Shown piece after piece: positions 59,922 to 64,000 of a stretch of DNA of 64,000 bases. The stretch is from JBBQNJ01 sp038329845. GTDB taxonomy: Bacteria; Planctomycetota; Phycisphaerae; Tepidisphaerales; Tepidisphaeraceae. Positions within the stretch are counted from its first letter, which is position 1, and every line of letters starts with the position of its first letter. A program made the position numbers and the translations under genes. The stretch lies in contig JBBQNJ010000015.1 in assembly GCA_038329845.1 (NCBI GenBank), positions 1-64,000 of the forward strand, in the 5' to 3' direction. The notes under the pieces are model-generated. The model ran no database searches. It was not told the origin of the DNA and saw only the letters and a program-made list of their open reading frames with translations.

Positions 59922-60560
59922 ATGGCTGAAACGCATGAGGTCGTAACCAAGGTTTGGATCGAGCCGGGGTGCATCGTCTGCGATGCCTGCGAGAACGAGT
60001 GTCCCGAGGTCTTCGAGGTGCTGGATGAGACGTGCATCGTTCGGCCCGAGGCGCTGAAGCCGGCGTTTTTGATGCCGTTGTCACCCACCGTACGGCTTGC
60101 GGCCGAAGCCTGTCCCGTCGAGGTGATCAAGTTCGAAGCCAAGGAAGTTTCCGGGACCGCGTCGGAAGTGCCCGCGCCGGAAAAGTCGGCGACCAAGGAG
60201 AAGCCAACTGTGGCGGAGAAGCCCGTGGTTGCGGCAGCGCGGGCGGTTCCGGCAGCGCCGGTCCGGCCGGTGGACCTGCCCGACCCTCGCTGGCAGTTTC
60301 TTGCGGATGAGAAGGCCAAGGATGCGGCGGCGAGCGATGATCTCGGCGAGTCGGTGCGTGCCCGCCAGATCGGCCGCATGATGAAGCTGCCGGCCGATGC
60401 CCCGCCCGACCAGCGGATGGCGATGCTGGCCGTCGGCGGGGCGTATCGACCCCAGCCGTCGTTGTCGCAGCGTTTGCGGACCACCGGGCGCACGCGATTC
60501 TGGTGGCGAAGGCCTAAGAGCGTTCCCTCGGATCCGGTTCCCGCCGAAGCGAAAAGCTGA
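59922..60560 (+). CDS. ferredoxin with long disordered and basic extension
   Basis: 212-aa protein. Residues about 15-75 form a ferredoxin domain: CIVCDACENECPEVF (about 17-31) and AEACPVEVIKF (about 62-72), enough for one [4Fe-4S] cluster. An Ala/Pro/Glu/Lys-rich linker (about 75-115) follows, then an about 95-residue domain (VDLPDPRWQFLADEKAKDAAAS, RARQIGRMMKLPADAPPDQRMAML) ending in a basic stretch. I know no family for the tail. ATG 59922 is chosen; in-frame ATG 59895 (MRGPILDRV) is possible. Confidence 0.72.
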   Translation: MAETHEVVTKVWIEPGCIVCDACENECPEVFEVLDETCIVRPEALKPAFLMPLSPTVRLAAEACPVEVIKFEAKEVSGTASEVPAPEKSATKEKPTVAEKPVVAAARAVPAAPVRPVDLPDPRWQFLADEKAKDAAASDDLGESVRARQIGRMMKLPADAPPDQRMAMLAVGGAYRPQPSLSQRLRTTGRTRFWWRRPKSVPSDPVPAEAKS

Positions 60561-60580
60561 CCCGTTCCCCAGGAGCAACC

Positions 60581-61405
60581 ATGGCACATCGCGCGGCCCG
60601 CGACCCGAATGCGGTAGACCTCTGGACCCACAACATTCCCGGCGCCCAGGGCAATGGGCTGGAGGACACGCCGCGATTGACGCCGATGCTCGTCGATTCG
60701 TCCGAACCAGCGGCCGCGGTGGTCGTTTGCCCGGGCGGGGGGTACAACCACCGCGCCGACCACGAAGGCGAGCCGGTCGGGCGATGGCTCAATTCTCTGG
60801 GAATCGCCGCTTTCGTGCTGGACTATCGGGTTTCTCCCTATCGTCACCCCGCGCCTCTCCAGGACGCCCAGCGGGCCATTCGCATGGTGCGACATCAAGC
60901 GGAGACATGGCGCATCGATCCGCGGCGGATCGGCATCCTCGGATTCTCGGCTGGTGGTCACCTGGCGATTTCGGCCGCCACGATCTTCGACGATGGCGAT
61001 GCTTCATCCGACGACCCGATCCAGCGCCAAAGCTGCCGGCCCGATGCCTTCATCTCCTGCTATGCCGTGGTGACGCTCGATTCGCGCTACCATCACGGCG
61101 GGTCTCGCCGGGCCTTGCTGGGCGAAACTCCGCCGCAATCGCTCATCAGTGAATTGAGCCTTCATGCCCGCGTCACCGATCGCACGCCGCCGGCGTTCAT
61201 CTGGCACACCGCCGAAGACAAGTCGGTGCCCGTGCAAAACTCGCTGATGCTCGCCCACGCACTCGGCGACCGCGGCGTGCCGTTCTCGCTGCATGTGTTC
61301 CCCAAAGGCAATCACGGGATGGGCCTGGCCGCGTCAAACCCGATCGTGAGCGCCTGGACGCAGCTGTGCGCTGATTGGCTGGGCGAGATCGGGTTCCGTT
61401 CCTAG
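60581..61405 (+). CDS. alpha/beta hydrolase, acetyl-esterase type
   Basis: 274-aa esterase of the BD-FAE/Aes-like group, deacetylating xylan or similar sugars. The oxyanion loop VVVCPGGGYNHRADHEGEPVGRWL, the nucleophile Ser in GILGFSAGGHLAIS (about 127), the acid Asp in TAEDKSVPVQNS and His in GNHGMG are all present. No signal peptide, so it is probably cytoplasmic. GGAG precedes ATG 60581 by about 7 bp. It lies 20 bp after the ferredoxin gene and may share its transcript. Confidence 0.87.
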   Translation: MAHRAARDPNAVDLWTHNIPGAQGNGLEDTPRLTPMLVDSSEPAAAVVVCPGGGYNHRADHEGEPVGRWLNSLGIAAFVLDYRVSPYRHPAPLQDAQRAIRMVRHQAETWRIDPRRIGILGFSAGGHLAISAATIFDDGDASSDDPIQRQSCRPDAFISCYAVVTLDSRYHHGGSRRALLGETPPQSLISELSLHARVTDRTPPAFIWHTAEDKSVPVQNSLMLAHALGDRGVPFSLHVFPKGNHGMGLAASNPIVSAWTQLCADWLGEIGFRS

Positions 61406-61434
61406 CGGGCCATCCGAGCCGAAGCGCAGATTGA

Positions 61435-62031
61435 CTACGCCGGAAAATCCACGCCCCGGTAGATTTCCGCCAGCGGTATAGTCAGCTCGAGGCTGCGCAG
61501 GACGGCGGTGGCTTCGATGCCGGACCAGGTCTGGAATAGCCAGGCGCCTTCGGGTTGGCGGAAATAGGTTTCGATCATCGGCTGGTTTTGGGCCACCAAA
61601 ACGTATTCCTGCAACGACTCCAGTTCGCGGTAGAGCGCGAACTTCTGAACCCGGTTGTACATCTCGGTCGATTCCGAGAGAACTTCAATCACGGCCTTGG
61701 GGTTGGTGATCGTCGTTTTTTTTGGGTCGTCCACATCAAGCGCCGGCTCGCCGCAGACGATGGAGATGTCAGGATAGATATAACTCTGGCGGCTGGGGAT
61801 GCGGACGCGCATGTTACACCCAAGCGGATGGCATCCTCGGCTTTTCGATCGCCCATGCAACCCGGTAGCGAGGTGAGCCCCGATCATCGCGTGTGCGTAG
61901 GTTCCGGCCGGCATAGCGAGAATCTCGCCATCGTGAAACTCGTGGCGGTCGACTGCGAGTTCCTCGCGCTGGAGATACTCGGCGATCGTGTAGCGAGGCT
62001 TTTCCGCGGGCAGACCCATGACGCCAATCAT
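61435..62031 (-). CDS. Uma2-family putative endonuclease
   Basis: 198-aa DUF820/Uma2-fold protein (restriction-endonuclease-like). The N-terminal YTIAEYLQREELAVDRHEFHDGEILAMPAGTYAHAMIGAHLA, IYPDISIVCG, NPKAVIEVLSESTE and FALYRELESLQEYVLVAQNQPMIETY are all family blocks; the Asp and Glu of the putative active site are present. Nuclease activity is assumed, not shown, for most members. These genes are heavily duplicated in planctomycetes and cyanobacteria. ATG 62031 is used; TTG 62043, overlapping the rhaM stop, is the alternative. Confidence 0.85.
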   Translation of the reverse strand: MIGVMGLPAEKPRYTIAEYLQREELAVDRHEFHDGEILAMPAGTYAHAMIGAHLATGLHGRSKSRGCHPLGCNMRVRIPSRQSYIYPDISIVCGEPALDVDDPKKTTITNPKAVIEVLSESTEMYNRVQKFALYRELESLQEYVLVAQNQPMIETYFRQPEGAWLFQTWSGIEATAVLRSLELTIPLAEIYRGVDFPA

Positions 62032-62039
62032 ACTGCCGT

Positions 62040-62354
62040 TCAATCGAGATGGAACACTTCGCGCAGCTCCTGGGACACGGGGCTGTGGTCCGGGTTCGAC
62101 GGCATCACGTCACCCATGTGCTTCCACCAGCGTTGGCAGACCTCGGTCCGCGCGATCGCGGCCCAGCGGGCTTCGTCCTCGATCTCAACATACCCGAAGA
62201 GCTGGCGCGTCTGGGGATGCAGGAAGATCGAATAGTTGTGAACGCCGTGCGACTTCAGCGTCGCCTCGAGTTCGGCCCAGATCGGATTATGGCGGCGCTC
62301 ATACTCCGGCTCGCTCCCGGCGTTGACGCTCATCACGAATGTTTTTCGTATCAC
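62040..62354 (-). CDS. rhaM: L-rhamnose mutarotase
   Basis: 104-aa mutarotase interconverting L-rhamnose anomers, the same length as E. coli RhaM. EYERRHNPIWAELEATLKSHGVHNYSIFLHP (about 13-43), the FGYVEIED block and the C-terminal WWKHMGDVMPSNPD...ELREVFHLD are diagnostic; the catalytic His is in HNYSIFLH. The start is GTG 62354, with AAGGAG 8 bp upstream, inside the 3' end of the sulfatase-sulfotransferase gene (56-bp overlap), suggesting coupled translation. No rhamnose kinase or isomerase is in view. Confidence 0.93.
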   Translation of the reverse strand: MIRKTFVMSVNAGSEPEYERRHNPIWAELEATLKSHGVHNYSIFLHPQTRQLFGYVEIEDEARWAAIARTEVCQRWWKHMGDVMPSNPDHSPVSQELREVFHLD

Positions 62355-64000
62355 GATCCGGCTCCTTCGGCGCCCGCGGCGCCGGTACGTATCCATGGTC
62401 AATTAAATCCTGGTGAAAAACCGGGAAATCGGTCTTGCCCTCGGCGGTCTTCCATCGCCCGATCACCTTGAGCTTTACCGGGATCTTCACCAGTTCCGTT
62501 CCCAGAAAATCCCCGGTCGTCTTCAGCGTCTCGTCCTGCTTGAGTATGAAGTCTTCCAGTCGCAACGAGAGCCATTTCGCCGGCTTGGGGGTCGATCGGA
62601 CGATCTCCATCTGGTATTTCCAACTGATCGCCCGTTGCAAACGCTCATCGGCGGTTTTCTGGCAGGGGATGCCGAAAAATGACAGGTCGTCGGTCACGTG
62701 AGCCCTGAGGATGCAGTCGCGCGGATCGCGGATCCAGTGGATGTAGTTCAGGTCGGGGAACAATCTGGCGATCCACGGAAAGCACAGCGTCGTCTCGGGG
62801 ATTTTCCACCCTTTGCGCCTCGCCGGGCTGCTCAGCACCGACGCGAGGTACTGCTCGATCAGCTTGGCGAACGCTGGATCGATTTTCCCTTCGTGCAGCC
62901 GGCTGAAATCCCACTGCATCGGCCCGGTCTGGCGGACCTGCCTGGCCAGCACCCGGCAGGCTTCGTACATGGGCTCGGGCGGCAGCAGATCGCCCGAGAC
63001 GTTCAGCGTGTTTCCCATATAGACGCCCGACTGGCTCAAGGTGTGAGAGATGGCGCGGGTTCCGGAATGCCCGCGACCGATGATCGTCACGAACAGCGAA
63101 TCATCCCCCGGGCGATGTTCGCCGCGGGCGGCATACTTGGCACCCGACACGTCGGCGGCGCTCTTCTCGGCCGCCGCGGGCTTGGCTTGTATCGCCTGGT
63201 TGGCTTGGAGCTTGGCCGCGGCCTTGGGATCGCCGATATGCAGCGTGTCGTACGCCTGCTGCGACGACTTGAAGGCCGTGATCTCTTTGTGCCCGTGCCA
63301 CGCCCCCTGGTGCAGCATGGGATTGCTGATGCCCATCTCCTTTTCCCGCCGGGCGATGAACGTTTCCATCCGCCGGCGAAGCGTCTTTACGATGTCGGGG
63401 TTCTCTTCAGCGACGTTGCGATCCTCATGCGGATCGGTCAACAGGTTGTACAACTCGATTTTCGGCTTGAAATGGAAGTCCGGCTCGAGGGCGATCATCA
63501 GCTTCCATTCGGGCGTGCGCCAGCCGTGCTTGCGCATCCAGGTGCATTCGGTGATGTAGAACTCGCTGGCGAAACTGGCGACGTCGCCGCGCACCAGTTG
63601 CATCAGCGATTGCCCGTCGAACTGCGTCTTGGTGCGAATCCCGGCCAATTCCATCAATGTGGGAACCAGGTCCTTGTGCTGGTTGTACCCGCCGATCCGC
63701 CGTCCCGCCGGGACCTTGCCGGGATAGCGGATGATCAGCGGCACATGCAGCGTCACGTCATACATGCCGTGGTGGTCGTACCAGCACTCGTGGTCGTCGA
63801 GCGTCTCGCCGTGGTCGCCGTTGAGGACGATGATCGTTTCCTCGGCGATCTCCAACGCGTCGAGCTGGGTGAAAATCCGCTGGATGCATGAATCCATGTA
63901 GGTGACGGCCCCGTCGTACTGGGCGTTGATGTACTCGGCATCGGTGCAGCCGGGGGGGAACCAGGTGGCGAAGTAGTCGCGGAACGGTTTGAAGTTCATC
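62299..64000 (-). CDS. sulfatase-sulfotransferase fusion, 5' end beyond the window
   Basis: At least 566 aa; the N-terminus lies past the window end. Visible residues about 1-225 are the C-terminal part of an arylsulfatase-type enzyme: metal-site LNGDHGETLDDH (59-70), a YDVTLHVPLIIRYPGK block and a final KIELYNLLTDPHEDRNVAEE. The catalytic Cys/Ser that becomes formylglycine would be upstream and cannot be checked. An Ala/Lys-rich linker (about 255-300) leads to a sulfotransferase-like domain. It has the P-loop-like PAPS site FVTIIGRGHSGTR (303-315) and the 3'-phosphate motif YIHWIRDPRDCIL. The polypeptide thus combines sulfate removal and transfer. rhaM overlaps its 3' end. Confidence 0.87.
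   Translation of the reverse strand, partial: MNFKPFRDYFATWFPPGCTDAEYINAQYDGAVTYMDSCIQRIFTQLDALEIAEETIIVLNGDHGETLDDHECWYDHHGMYDVTLHVPLIIRYPGKVPAGRRIGGYNQHKDLVPTLMELAGIRTKTQFDGQSLMQLVRGDVASFASEFYITECTWMRKHGWRTPEWKLMIALEPDFHFKPKIELYNLLTDPHEDRNVAEENPDIVKTLRRRMETFIARREKEMGISNPMLHQGAWHGHKEITAFKSSQQAYDTLHIGDPKAAAKLQANQAIQAKPAAAEKSAADVSGAKYAARGEHRPGDDSLFVTIIGRGHSGTRAISHTLSQSGVYMGNTLNVSGDLLPPEPMYEACRVLARQVRQTGPMQWDFSRLHEGKIDPAFAKLIEQYLASVLSSPARRKGWKIPETTLCFPWIARLFPDLNYIHWIRDPRDCILRAHVTDDLSFFGIPCQKTADERLQRAISWKYQMEIVRSTPKPAKWLSLRLEDFILKQDETLKTTGDFLGTELVKIPVKLKVIGRWKTAEGKTDFPVFHQDLIDHGYVPAPRAPKEPDRDTKNIRDERQRRERAGV

Overview
GC-rich chromosomal DNA (about 60-65% G+C by eye) from a Gram-negative bacterium. 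The most likely source is a planctomycete, probably near the Phycisphaerae. That placement is inferred from gene content, not from a marker-gene tree. The supporting content is YdjY-type secreted proteins, a PEP-CTERM protein, a prepilin-like protein with a conserved C-terminal HG...FIDGHV stretch, sulfatases, a PduS/PduT microcompartment pair, squalene-hopene cyclase, LpxD/LptB (hence an LPS outer membrane), an McsA/McsB/ClpC set, and many extragenic palindromes. Layout: 1-1.1 kb has a 61-bp tandem repeat, tRNA-Tyr and a RelE/Phd toxin-antitoxin pair. 1.5-4.9 kb has OsmC, LptB, AccD and a YdjY protein. 5-10.1 kb has a membrane protein, a BshB1-like deacetylase, a YdjY-acylphosphatase fusion and a large FG-GAP protein. 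9.9-10.7 kb has a REP-associated (HUH) transposase gene bracketed by its repeats. 10.7-17.4 kb has a Sua5/YwlE-like fusion, an aminotransferase, LigA, a fused toxin-antitoxin ORF and LpxD. 17.5-19.7 kb is a compact Eco29kI-like restriction-modification island with Vsr. 19.9-32.1 kb is housekeeping: ABC-F, Ung, a lipoprotein, Shc, HisS, trigger factor, a PTS EIIA, a sugar isomerase-like protein and an HD hydrolase. 32.2-38.2 kb has ClpC, an RluD-like synthase, a YfgM-like protein and a LacI regulator. 38.3-44.8 kb has secreted and surface proteins, an AhbC/NirJ-like radical SAM enzyme, a DUF2264 protein and an M23-like protein. 44.9-49.1 kb has McsB, McsA, MgtE and a 7Fe-type ferredoxin. 49.1-49.9 kb is an AT-rich inverted-repeat element beside tRNA-Leu. 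50-55.5 kb has hydrolases, a PhyH dioxygenase and a TPR protein. 55.6-57.9 kb has a ferredoxin opposite PduT/PduS. 57.9-58.2 kb is a nested MITE. 58.3-64 kb has L21, a HhH protein, ArfB, a ferredoxin, an esterase, a Uma2 protein, rhamnose mutarotase and a sulfatase-sulfotransferase fusion cut by the window end. How the genes work together: the most coherent system is protein-arginine phosphorylation. McsB is the kinase, McsA its activator, ClpC the unfoldase that keeps both phosphoarginine-docking glutamates, and the LMW-phosphatase domain with the YwlE-type GNT loop, fused to Sua5, is a candidate eraser. Sulfated-glycan use is suggested by the sulfatase-sulfotransferase gene overlapping rhamnose mutarotase. 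PduS/PduT point to an electron route into a bacterial microcompartment encoded elsewhere. The non-coding DNA is rich in mobile palindromic families, including GGGGACG-ended elements, a 102-bp MITE inserted into one of them with a 10-bp target duplication, and REP-like repeats around the transposase gene.
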